Below are positions 32,950 to 42,946 of a stretch of 64,000 nt of DNA, piece after piece (within the stretch, counting starts at the first letter, position 1; every line of letters begins with the position of its first letter). Under the pieces are notes generated by a model, which was not told the DNA's origin, did no database searches, and saw only the letters and a list, made by a program, of their open reading frames with translations. The translations under genes and the position numbers were made by a program. Source of the DNA: Pleodorina starrii (Eukaryota; Chlorophyta; Chlorophyceae; Chlamydomonadales; Volvocaceae); the NCBI GenBank assembly GCA_030267565.1, contig BRXU01000038.1, positions 744,001 to 808,000 of the forward strand. Reading direction: 5' to 3'.

Positions 32950-34062
32950 CTACATCCAGGCAGCGGTCATCGTCCCCGCCCCCGCCCCCGCCCCGCCCCG
33001 CCTCCCCGCATCTGCAACACGGGCCACCCGGCTGCCGCGACGCCGGCGCTGGGGCGCTGATTCCGCCGCCGCCGCCGCCGCGACTGCTGTCGCCACTGTC
33101 AGACCGGTCCCGCTCTGTTCTTCGACGACGGCTCCGGAAGCTGCCGACGGCTGCGGCTGAGGCGGCAGGAGAGCGGGGCCGCGCTCTGGCAACGGCGCGG
33201 TCCCGCCGCCCGCCTCGCCGGGGGCGGGCCTTGCGGTGTCATCGCCCGGCGGAGCGCCATCGCCGCGCGCCACGTGGGGTGAGGTCGGGAGGAGCAGGGC
33301 CCAGCTGCCGCCGCCACACGCCAGGGCCGCAAAGAGCGGGGCCGCGTCAAGGAGCGGTGAGGGGCTGTCCAGCTCAGCAGTGACCACCGCTGCTAGCGTC
33401 GCCGGCGAAGCCGCCGTGGGGGAGCGAGTCGCAGCGCCCAGGTCCTCTGATGGCCACTTTGCATCAACGGGGCCGAGCGGTGGGAGGGAGGACGGCAGCG
33501 CGCTGTCGGCGGCGATGGGCCGCAGCCCGTGCAGGCTCTCCGCCGGGACGATGTTGTTGACGGCCCCGGCCAAGACCGCCGTGGGCTGAGCCGGCGGCGG
33601 CCGTGACGGCTGTCCTCGGTGGTCTAGGCTTGGATGCTGCTGGGATGAAAGCTCGTGGCCGGGCCTGCTGCCTACGGCCGTCTGCCCGGCACCCGCGGCG
33701 GTGCTGCTGCTGCTGGCGCGGGGCTGCCGAGTGGCCGCCGTCGCCTTGACAAAGCCGTGCGCGACCGTGGGCGCGAGGTTGCGAGTCACGTGGTCGCGAA
33801 AGGAGGTGAGCTGCTTCAGGTTGAGGCCGCTGCCGCTGCGGCGCTCCGCTGTGCGCGGCGGCGGCTCGGGAGCGGCATTCGGGCAAGGGAATAATGTTCG
33901 AAACGTCTGCGCGTCGCGGAAACGGCTGTCGGCTTCCCTGGCGTCCATGCCGACGATGAAGTCGATGAAGTCCAGGCCGCTTGAACTTACAATCGTCGCA
34001 GGCCCTGGCATGAACCGCGGGGACCAAGGGGTGCCGGGAGCCAGGACGCGCAGCGCTTCCAA
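32950..34062 (-). CDS. Unrecognised ORF family, copy 2 (divergent, start unclear)
   Basis: Shares SGLDFIDFIVGMDAREA and the SGLNLKQLTSFRDHVTRNLA block with copies 1 and 3, and ends TAAWM. It lacks the MSGFRSKP start and the PPFYGSSHV segment. The homologous reading begins at about 34070 (HEGALEAL) with no ATG in the expected place, so the start may be lost or on another exon. It also lacks the long 3' flank shared by copies 1 and 3. It is the most diverged copy and may be a pseudogene, though its frame is open for about 370 codons. Confidence 0.5.
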   Translation of the reverse strand: MEALRVLAPGTPWSPRFMPGPATIVSSSGLDFIDFIVGMDAREADSRFRDAQTFRTLFPCPNAAPEPPPRTAERRSGSGLNLKQLTSFRDHVTRNLAPTVAHGFVKATAATRQPRASSSSTAAGAGQTAVGSRPGHELSSQQHPSLDHRGQPSRPPPAQPTAVLAGAVNNIVPAESLHGLRPIAADSALPSSLPPLGPVDAKWPSEDLGAATRSPTAASPATLAAVVTAELDSPSPLLDAAPLFAALACGGGSWALLLPTSPHVARGDGAPPGDDTARPAPGEAGGGTAPLPERGPALLPPQPQPSAASGAVVEEQSGTGLTVATAVAAAAAAESAPQRRRRGSRVARVADAGRRGGAGAGAGTMTAAWM

Positions 34063-34099
34063 AGCACCTTCATGAGGAGCGCGAGGTAGAGCAGAGACC

Positions 34100-36956
34100 G
34101 GCGGGATTGAACGAAAGAGGCAAGGAGAGGAAGGGTAAGCCTTGGTGGGGCATGGTTCAACTCGACGGTTGACTTCAATTTTGCGCCAAGCGTGGGTGAA
34201 CCGTATCGCATGGTTGAAACGCCAAATATCTTACAAAATATACATCTTCATTCCTCGACGATGTAGGTTTTGCGCAAATCAAACAGGCAGTCAAACATCT
34301 TCAACACGTGCAAGTAAAACTCCATCATCTACAGCCATACCAGTCTCTTACCTTGCGGAGATTGTTGGGGTTGCAAGGGTAGCGCAGCGGCCGGAGTGGC
34401 TTTCGCAGCAACCGTTCGCGACACCACCGTCTGAGCCAGCAAGCAGACGCCTAGCGCACTGGACGGTTGTACAGCCGGCTGGGTGCGCAGCATTGTTGTA
34501 GCCCCTCAGGTCCTCCCGAGATGAAAACTCCTTGATAAACACGCTCCGAGATTGCTACCGGTATGTAACCGTTGCCTCTGGCTTGATGAAACGCGGCGCT
34601 GACCCTTACTTCATGTGTTTATTTTATATTATGTCTGATAAAACTGAAATGCAAAGGGGGGGCCCAAGTCGTTTGGCAACAGTCGGCACCTGGGAGGCGC
34701 CTGGGAGGCGCCTGGGGACGTGAGGAGCCTCACCAGCGGTCAAGGGCTCTCTTGTGGCAAAATGAAATGAAATAAGGCCAAGAGAGTTTCGAAAAACTGT
34801 ATGCGTGGACGATCGGCCCCTGCCTCAAATAGCGCGCTCTGGTGAGCACCGTTGTTCTGTTAGCGAAGCTGCCGGCAGCCCGCCATCGGGCGCTGCAGTA
34901 CGTTCCCCAACTGCGACCGTGAATGGGTGCTTTTCAGGTGCATGCTGTAACCCTAAAACCCTTAGCCAAGGTAAAAGCTGTGATTGTGAAGCTGGTGAGC
35001 CCACCCCACCAAGGGCCAGTGTGGTCTGCCTGCCGCTCGAGCAAGCTGGTTTCCGTGCCGGCAGAGCAGTACATCTCACAATATCCAGAAAGCAGTACAA
35101 CCCTACCGACCCAGAACGCGCAAGAATGACATAACAAGGCAAGGAACGAGTGAGCTCAATGGCAAGAAAGCAGTGCCCAACGAACGCAGCTCCCATCCAG
35201 CCAAGCTCTGCGACACATCGGGTCCCTCCACTCACGGACCCCACCTCCTACCCTCCGCTTTAAACCGCAGAAAACCGCCACTTCGACAAACCACATACCC
35301 GACAACAATCCGCGGCGGCTGCCACCGGAAAGGCTCCCCCTCCCCCTCCTCCTCCTCCTCCCCCTCCTCCTCTCCCTCCCCCCTCCCTCCGAGGCCAGTC
35401 CTGCTGCCCTGGTCGCCGGCTCGCCTCCACCGCAGCCTGCTGCTGCAGCACACGGCGCATTGGCCCTACCTGCCGCTGGCTCTGCCCTTCCGTTGGTCCC
35501 CCCCCACCCCCCCGACCCCCCCCCCTGTTCACGACCACAGCAGCAGGTCAGCACGGGCGTCCAAAGCTCCAAACCCCCCGGGCCGAAGGACCACCCTTCG
35601 GGCGGCTTCCCCCGATCCGGTTGGCTTCCCCCCATCCGTCCGCTTGCCCGGGAAACCCCCTTCAGCCACCTTCAGCTCTCCCAAAATCGGTTACTCCGCT
35701 GCTGCAGCGACTTGCCATTCTCATCCCTCCTCCCCCCGGGAGGGAAGGATTTCTTCTGCGACATCAGGCTACCGCTACATTACCTTTTACGGGCTCCGGC
35801 GGATACCCCCGTGAATAGGATACCCCTCCACACGTCCGCGCCCGCCCGCCCGCCCGCCGCCGCTACGGTATCTTCCAACGTTCCAAGACGGGGAAATAGA
35901 AGCCTGGAACCTTCCGAGCGTGAGCCACAAGAAATGTTCCGCCGTTTGGCAATCTTCGGCCGGAAGGAAACTAACTGATTGCTGGCTTTCGCTATCTACT
36001 AGTATTTCCACGTTCTCTATCTGGGGCCCTGGAGTGGCTCGACCACGGCCTCTCCCCAGCCCGGCGTATAAAGTGGATGTCCGGCACGTTTGTTATAAAA
36101 AGTGCCGATAGATGACATCAACTGCTCAATGAAGCAAGCAGGCCCCGCACCCCCCCCCCCCGGAAATCGGCCTGACGATGAACGGCTGTTGGATCGTTGC
36201 CGTGATGGTTTACATGTAGGGGGGGGAGGGGGGCTCCAGACGCTCGTTGAGGGGGGGGGGGTGGGCAGTACAACCAACGGGCCAGTTGAACCTTCGTGCA
36301 CTGTACCGAAGGCGAGCAGGGCAGCAGCGGAGACGCACCCAGACCACACAGCTGTCGTGCTTCCCTTACAGTAGTAGCCCCAAGTCGCATCCCTCCATAT
36401 GACCCCCTCCCCCCCCGGAGCAGATGCTCCAGAAGCGATGGCCTTCCTCTGTTACTTTACCGTTCACGGGCTCCGGCCTATACGTGGATAACCCCCCCCC
36501 CGGGCGGCGACGCCCTTGACATCCACTAACCGTCCAAGCCCGTGCGGCGCTGATGATGATGGCAGCCATCGGCCAATCGGCACATAAAAACACCCACCAT
36601 GCATGCATGCATGGTTGCACGCACAAGTAACGTCCAACCACCATTCATTCATGCATTCCTGCATGCATGTGGCCCTCCACCTCGATGGGCGGCGGCACTA
36701 ATAATACAATCGCCCTTCGCAAAGTCCCTTTGGGCCAAGCGGAAAACGGAAAGCGGAAAACGGAAAGCGGCCCCTGGCGGCCCACTCGCAAGTCCCGAAA
36801 AGGTGGCCATTGGTGAAAAGCGCCCCGTATGCAAAAAACACACGGATGACCCTTGAAAAGAAAAGAAACGAAAAGAAGAGAAAGAAGAAACACCCCGCGG
36901 CAGCCTACAGGCCGACCCCTTGGAAAACGCCCCGAGTGGAGTGAAGGTCACCCGCT
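34100..36956. other. No clear gene; isolated family B copies
   Basis: Open frames here are short or proline/arginine-rich by composition only. Family B copies occur at about 35777-35812 and 36451-36497. CT-rich runs lie at 35340-35395. The 36710-36900 stretch is A-rich and non-coding in appearance. Confidence 0.4.
36451..36497 (+). repeat. Family B repeat, full-length form
   Basis: CTCTGTTACTTTACCGTTCA then CGGGCTCCGGCCTATACG and TGGATAACCCC. The preceding GGCCTTC block is shared with the copy at 45386, which defines a longer consensus of about 55 bases. Confidence 0.85.
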
Positions 36957-38741
36957 GGCGGCGCAACGCCCTTATTGGGGGGGGGCACGAACTTGTTCAC
37001 AGAACGGTGTGTGTGTGTGTGTGGAGGGGGGGTATACAAAGTCGCATCCGACGATGCACAGGGCCGCTGAATGAAGTACCGTACCCAGCGGTACGTACGG
37101 GGCTGTAACTGTACTACAATGTACGGCCCGACGGCTGCCGCCCCACCACCAGCCACCACGCACGATCAAATAATCAAAGCTTGCCGTGTAGCGCAGCTGG
37201 GCTGCTGAGCCGTTGGCGGAGAGTCGTCCAACACAAGAACGAAACAGTCATACACATACCGGTAGGCAACCAGTCCCCCCTCCCGCCACCAGCAGCGCTC
37301 CTGGCTCCTGGCCCCAACCAACCAAGCTCCATCTACTGCACTCCGCCGGACAACGAAGGATGCGACCAATCCACCGCCTTACGCACATCCGCATCCGCGC
37401 TCCCACTGTCCTCCACTCGCCCGCCGGCCCTCGCTCCTACAGCCAGGCAGCGCCGCCCCTTGCGGTCCCCTCCCCCTCCCCCGCCCCCGCCCCGCCGGCC
37501 CTCCTCCCCGCATCCCCAACCCGAGCCGTCCGGCTGCCGCGCCGCCGGCGCTGCGGCGCCGCCGACACCGCCGCCACCACCCTAGCTGCCGCTGCCGCTG
37601 CCCTGCACTGCGGCGCTTCAGGAATCGCGGCCGCCGCAGCGTTCGCCTCAACGGTCGAGTCTGCCGCTGGCGAGGATGGAGAGGAGAAGCAACACGGCGG
37701 CCGGCGCCCGGCCTCCCCACCCATTGACCGTGTCGCTGATGCTGCTGCTGCTGCGGCGGCGGCGGTGGGAGCGTTGGGAGCGTCGTCACCGCAGCCGCCG
37801 TCTGACGTTGGGAGCATCAGTAAGAGAGTGCCACTGCTGGCGCCACTGCAGTCAACACCAGCACCACAAGCCAGCGCCGAGAAGAGGGGGCCAGCATCAA
37901 GGAGCGGGCAGGAGCTGTCCCGCAGCTCAGCCGCCGCCGCGGTTGTTGAAGCCATCGCAGCCGGCACAGCGGCTTCGGCGGCCTCGGGGCTCGCCGCCCG
38001 CGTAGCGGTGCGAGTCGCGGCGGCATTTATTCTTGCGGTCTCAGACGGCGCCCGATCCTCAATGGGGCCGGCCGGTGCCGCCGGCGACGGCAGTGCGCTG
38101 TCGGCTGCTGCTGCGATGGGCCGCAGACGGAGGAGGCGCTCCGCCGGTACCGCGTTGTTGACGGGCCCGGAAGAGGCCGCCGTGGGCTGAGCCGTCTGCC
38201 CGGCGCCCGCGGCGCCGCTGCTGGTGCTGCTGCTGGCGCGGGACTGCCGAGTGGTCGCCGTCGCCTTGACAAAGCCGTGCGCGACTGTGGGCGCGAGGTT
38301 GCGAGTCACGTGGTCGCGAAAGGAGGTGAGCTGCTTCAGGTTGAGGCCGCTGCCGCTGCGGCGCTCCGCTGTGCGCGGCGGCGGCTCGGGAGCGGCAGCA
38401 GTCGGGTCGCGATCGGACATCCTTGCCGGCATGGTGGCGCCAGGGACCAGTATCCGAAACGTCTCTGCGTCGCGGAACCGGTTGGCAGCTTCCCCAGCGT
38501 CCATGCCGACGATGAAGTTGATAAAGTCCAGGCCGCTTGACTGGGCGATTGTCGAAGGCCCGGGCTTGGACCGCCAGTCGGGAAAGGGGACGACCGAAGC
38601 CTGAAATCGCGGTGCTTCCAAGGCACCGTGGTGCATAACATGGGATGAGCCATAGAAGGGAGGCCCTGAAGCAGGAGGGAGGAGGAGGGCAAGCAAAGGT
38701 TCACGCGCGGCGACGGTTGGTTTTGACCTAAACCCAGACAT
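36957..38741 (-). repeat. Long dispersed repeat, copy 2 (pairs with 22885-24476)
   Basis: Begins at GGCGGCGCAACGCCCTTA and ends at the ORF start codon. It shares the GTGTGTGTG tract, the GTATACAAAGTCGCATCCG block and the ORF. It is about 190 bases longer than copy 1, mainly from extra Ala-rich coding sequence. Confidence 0.85.
37437..38741 (-). CDS. Unrecognised ORF family, copy 3 (434 residues)
   Basis: Starts MSGFRSKPTVAARE at 38741 and ends GGAAWL. It is very similar to copy 1 over the first 250 residues, with FRDAETFRILVPGATMPAR and the SGLNLKQLTSFRDHVTRNLA block. It is longer in the Ala-rich C-terminal half (SSPAADSTVEANAAAAAIPE region). The strongest candidate for a functional member, since start, frame and end are intact. 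Function unknown; no catalytic motif or domain recognised. Confidence 0.6.
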   Translation of the reverse strand: MSGFRSKPTVAAREPLLALLLPPASGPPFYGSSHVMHHGALEAPRFQASVVPFPDWRSKPGPSTIAQSSGLDFINFIVGMDAGEAANRFRDAETFRILVPGATMPARMSDRDPTAAAPEPPPRTAERRSGSGLNLKQLTSFRDHVTRNLAPTVAHGFVKATATTRQSRASSSTSSGAAGAGQTAQPTAASSGPVNNAVPAERLLRLRPIAAAADSALPSPAAPAGPIEDRAPSETARINAAATRTATRAASPEAAEAAVPAAMASTTAAAAELRDSSCPLLDAGPLFSALACGAGVDCSGASSGTLLLMLPTSDGGCGDDAPNAPTAAAAAAAASATRSMGGEAGRRPPCCFSSPSSPAADSTVEANAAAAAIPEAPQCRAAAAAARVVAAVSAAPQRRRRGSRTARVGDAGRRAGGAGAGEGEGTARGGAAWL

Positions 38742-39590
38742 GAGAAATAATTGACGATTGTGCAAACAATATCAGGTAAGTACATATAGGCTATACCGTA
38801 TCAACCATACTAGAAGTTACGGCTCGCCCCACTCGCGGAACTCACTAGCGGATACGGGATAGGAAAATGCGCAAGTCCAACACCAAGCTCCATAATACGT
38901 CGCGTATTACATTCTCGCACCTATCAAATCATCTTGGGAACGCAGGACCAGCGCTGCGGACGCAGGAGACGCAGCTTTCGTAATAATATCCCTGCTGCGC
39001 GGCACCGCAGAGAGAGCCAGAGAGCAGGCGCCCGGAGCTCTGGGAGACTGAGGAGGAAGAGTTGGGCACAACATCCGAAAGAGCCAAGGAGTTCACTCCG
39101 ACCAGGAGTTTTCTGTAAAAGAGCAGACGACAGAGAGGAAACGTCACACTAAACTAGTTATATACCAACACGGCGCCGGTGTTTTCAGTCGCAACAATAT
39201 AGACTAGCTTATGCAAAAAGCCAGAGTCGGTTGGAGCTATTCAGCGCCTGCAAGGCTAGGGGCACCAGCCACCAGGCCAAGCCTGAAGCCAAACGTTAGC
39301 AATCAAGGTCCCGGTGGGTGTAGGAAACGTGTAAGGACGCTAAGTACAAGAAAATTGAGAAAAAGCTAGTAAACAATGTATGGATCGCCAGCCATAAATA
39401 TCTTCGTGCGACCCAGATTCGCTGCCGTTGATTCGGTTGCAGAATCCACATCAAGCCAGATACGCCATGTGGGCTTTTTGATTTAGAGCATAGTTAAGGG
39501 CCACCACTTTAAACTTACAAAAACAACGGGGTGGCAGGGCGAGATGTAAATGAGGGCGGCCGGAATCCCATACCAGTACACCAGTACACA
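38742..39590. other. No gene seen
   Basis: AT-richer DNA with short unremarkable open frames between the ORF family copy and the rearranged element at 39600. Confidence 0.5.
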
Positions 39591-39599
39591 TTTCCGTAA

Positions 39600-40880
39600 G
39601 CCCTATCCGGGCACTGTTTGGTACATCGCCGTACCGTATCGCCCGGGCCGCGCCTGTTAAGGCGGCGCGCCCCATTTTTTCCGGTGCTTTTTAGTGCCAC
39701 CATAGGTAGGGACTTCCTCTTTACATTGGTATCGAGCCCTGCGTTCGTCTTCGCTTCCGCCACATAATGAGTGCAGCGGATGACGCGGGCGGCTCGGCCG
39801 ACCAGTTGGTTCGCCTGCGCATTCTGTCGAACAGTGCGGTCGACGACGGGACCAACCGCACTGCGCAGCTGTCCGTGTCCGTTGCAGACAAGAAGAAGGA
39901 TATTCGGTTCAACAACTTTCCGGTGTTCACTACACCATGGAAGGCGAAGAACACCCTTACGATGGATCAGACGCTTAGCCTGTTGGAAATTTCCATTAAG
40001 CAACGATGTGTGCGTTCTCTACGGTATCCCGGTGGACTCGCCGGAGTTCGCCGCCGCCTTTGTCGGGTCGCGGTGATGGAGCCGCTGTTCACTCGCTTGC
40101 GTCTGCACGCTGAGGTAGTGCACAACGCTGGGCGCGTCCTCAAATCTGGCCTGGCTTCGCGAGTGGTTTATTATGAACAAGGGCGGCGAGGTGCCGGTTG
40201 TCCCGCCGGCGACCATTCTGTGGCAGAAGGTGTGTAAGACGAAGGCCGGTGACTTCCCCTGCCGCCGACCTGCTGATTCAGCACATCGAGGACCTCAAGC
40301 ACCTGGTCATCGAGCAGCTTTCGGACCAGGTGTACATTTACTACGCGATCGAGCTGCCGCCCACCCTTGGCGGCCGCGATTCGCATGAAGCACAAGGAGA
40401 GCACCTCGGTGGCGCGGATCAAGTGGGAGCTGTTCCGCGGCGTTCTCTAACCCGCGCCTGGCGGAGTTCGGCGGACCCAAAGAGAACGCCGCGGAACAGC
40501 TCCCTTGGTCCACGCGACCTAGGTGCTCTCCTTGTACTCCATGCGAATCGCGGCCGCCAACGAAGGGTAATTAGAACGGCCCGGGACGAGGGAACGCAAT
40601 GCAGGGTGGGCGACAGCTCGATCGCGTAGTACATGAACGCCTGGTCGGACAGCTGCGCGATCACGAGGTGCATCAAGTCCTCGATGTGCTGAATGAGCAG
40701 GTCGGCGGCAGGGGAAGTCACCGGCCTTCGTCTTACACACCTTCCGCACGGCTTTCCACAAGCCCTTATCCGGGCCTTGTCCGGGCACTTTATCGTACAT
40801 CGCCGTACCGTATCGTCCGGGCCGCGCCTCTTAAGGCGGCGCGCCCAACTTTCTCCGGTGCCTTTTAGTGCCACCCTAGC
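39600..40880 (+). mobile_element. Rearranged element or gene fragment with direct and inverted repeats
   Basis: A segment of about 100 bases (GTACATCGCCGTACCGTATC then TTAAGGCGGCGCGCCC and TTTTAGTGCCACC) occurs directly repeated at about 39605-39705 and 40780-40880. Between them, a decayed plus-strand frame reads MSAADDAGGSADQLVRLRIL (39767), NNFPVFTTPWKAKNTLTMDQ, ILWQKVCKTKAGDFP and, in a shifted frame, DLLIQHIEDLKHLVIEQL then ARIKWELFRGVL and a stop (about 40448). The 3' part (about 40230-40450) is repeated in inverted orientation at about 40481-40745. I do not recognise the protein. Frameshifts mean it is not intact. Confidence 0.55.
40566..40603 (+). repeat. Family A repeat inserted in one arm of an inverted repeat
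   Basis: The right arm reads AAGGG-TAATTAGAACGG...AATGCA-GGGTGGG, whereas the left arm (reverse complement of 40360-40376) reads AAGGGTGGG. About 40 bases have been gained, with GGG(T) on both sides. Confidence 0.85.
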
Positions 40881-40889
40881 TAGATAGTG

Positions 40890-42946
40890 GACTGAGGACT
40901 GACTTGTTACACACTGTCAGCTGGTCCCCTGGCTCTGCCCTTCCCAGAGTCTGGAGCCCACTACACTCTTCGCGGCGAAGTTATGGCAGATCGAAAACCC
41001 TTCATGGCGGCCCCATGCATGAACGCTCTTTAATGAATTTATCCGCATGGCAAACGTTTGCCATGAACCGCGTCATGAAGAGAAACCTGCCTCTGCCATG
41101 AATCAGCAGCCATGAAGTGGCCATGAAGAAGTGGCGTTAGTTCCCAGAGTGAAACCGTATAACAACCACCACCACAACCACCACAACCACATCATTCCCA
41201 CGGAACCCTTTCGCGTTCATGACCCTTATATGGTAGCAGCTGGCAGGTGGCTGGAATGGGCTCACGGCCCCATCGATGGGTTACTCCGAGGGCAGAGCCA
41301 GCACGGGGGTGCGGTAGTGCCAGGCATGCAGGCAGGCAGGCAGGGAGTCCCGGGAGTCGTGGGTGGGGAGTGGCCCTCCCCTCCCTGTGTCGGTGGACGG
41401 TGGGTGGGCGCACCCCGCACTGGCGGCGGGTGCACCGCTGTTCTTGCGGCTGAAGAAGCTGTGTTTGGAACCATGGATAGATCCGGATGTTGGATTGGTT
41501 GTTGTCGCACTGGGGCGCAGATCAGCGAGTTGGAGTTACCGTATTCGTGGCGCCATGGCCGCAGGTGGAGGCGGGTGCTGTGGGCGTAGGGGTAGGTGGC
41601 AGCAGGTGGCACATCCCTCTGCAGCAAGGAGCAGAAGCTGCTAGCGATAGATGTTGGCTCCGTCCCGTCCCGCCTCGCCCATACCGAGCATTCCACGTCG
41701 AATCTCGGGCCCACACGCCAACATGCCTACACGCCTGCAAGGGATGTGCGGTTGCTCATCCTCGCTGTGTGTGAGGCTGCTGGTCCCGGTTTTCTTTCCT
41801 TGGAGCTTGGACACACGGTCGCAGATGGTCGGCCGGGTTACACGGCCCGGCCGTGTACCACTTACAACCAACAGCCCGAGAGCGCTGTTGCAGTCAACCT
41901 GCAACCAGCAACTCCCCGGCGTAGCCAGAGGCAGAGGGTATCTGCGGGTGTGCTCTCCGGGTCGCGACCATCTACCCCTCCACCTCCGGTACCGCTCCAT
42001 GTCAGTTCCCTCCACTCGGCACGAAGCCCTCCCTCCCTCCCTCCCTCCCTCCCGGCAAAACACACACACGCACACACAGACAAACAGACACCTCCAATGC
42101 AGTGCACGGCCAGCTGCTGGCTCGTTGGCTTTCTACTCCTCCAGAGTTTGGAGCCCCTCACTGTAACAACCACACAAACACGGACGGACGAACAGAATGA
42201 AGAATGCGCACCGCGGCCGCACAGTGTCAGGTGCCAGCCAGCCAGGAAAGACCATTCCGCTGGAAGACTAGCTGGCTAAGAAGCTGGTGCGCAACCGCCG
42301 ATCGACCGACCGACCGAACAGCAGCCCCCCGGCAGCACGCAGTGACACGGCAATGGGCGCGCGTGTCGTCATCTGTCAAAACCCTAAAACCCTAAAACCC
42401 CTGAAATCTCAACCCCGAGCCGACCGCTCGTGCAGCGGTTCCGCAGGAACCCCCAACGCCCGTCCTTCCGTCGGCCGGTCCGTCGGTCGGTCGGTCGGGA
42501 GCCTCACCCCCAACCCCCCCCCCCGGGTAGGTTAGGTACCAACCCACAGCGCATCAGCACCCCGGCGAAGCTTAGAGCGCGAGCGGAGATTGAAACGGTG
42601 CGAAAAGCCGCCCGGCTCTACCAACCCAAACCCGCGGAAACTGCCAACCGCCAACCGCCAACTGCCAACTGCCAACTCCGCCGAGCTCCTCTCCGCCAAG
42701 TCCCCCGGGCCTCTCCTCGCGCTTCCGGTAAACCCTAAAGCACCTCACCTCACCGGGAGACCCCCTCCCCCTCCCCCTCCCCCTCCCCCAGGCCAGGGAG
42801 GGGGCCGCCGCGGCTGCTTCACCGAGGTCCATCTTCCTGACTCCTCCCTCCCCCCTTCCCCTCACAGCTGCAGTACCGCCTGCCACTGCCCTGCCCCCCC
42901 GCCCCTCCGTCGCCTCCGTCCCATCGCTGCGATACCCATCGCTCCA
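40890..42946 (-). other. VPS11 downstream region / 3' UTR; no other gene seen
   Basis: 42598-42946 is shared with the VPS11 duplicate at 24483. Minus-strand TGTAA words at about 41838 and 41863 could end a long 3' UTR. AAAACCCTAAAACCC at 42375-42400 is telomere-like. Open frames at 41.1-42.3 kb look like composition only. Confidence 0.4.

Noticed and set aside
41131..42279. Several overlapping plus and minus frames downstream of VPS11
   Set aside because: Composition-driven, no conserved motif, and no splice pattern that joins them.
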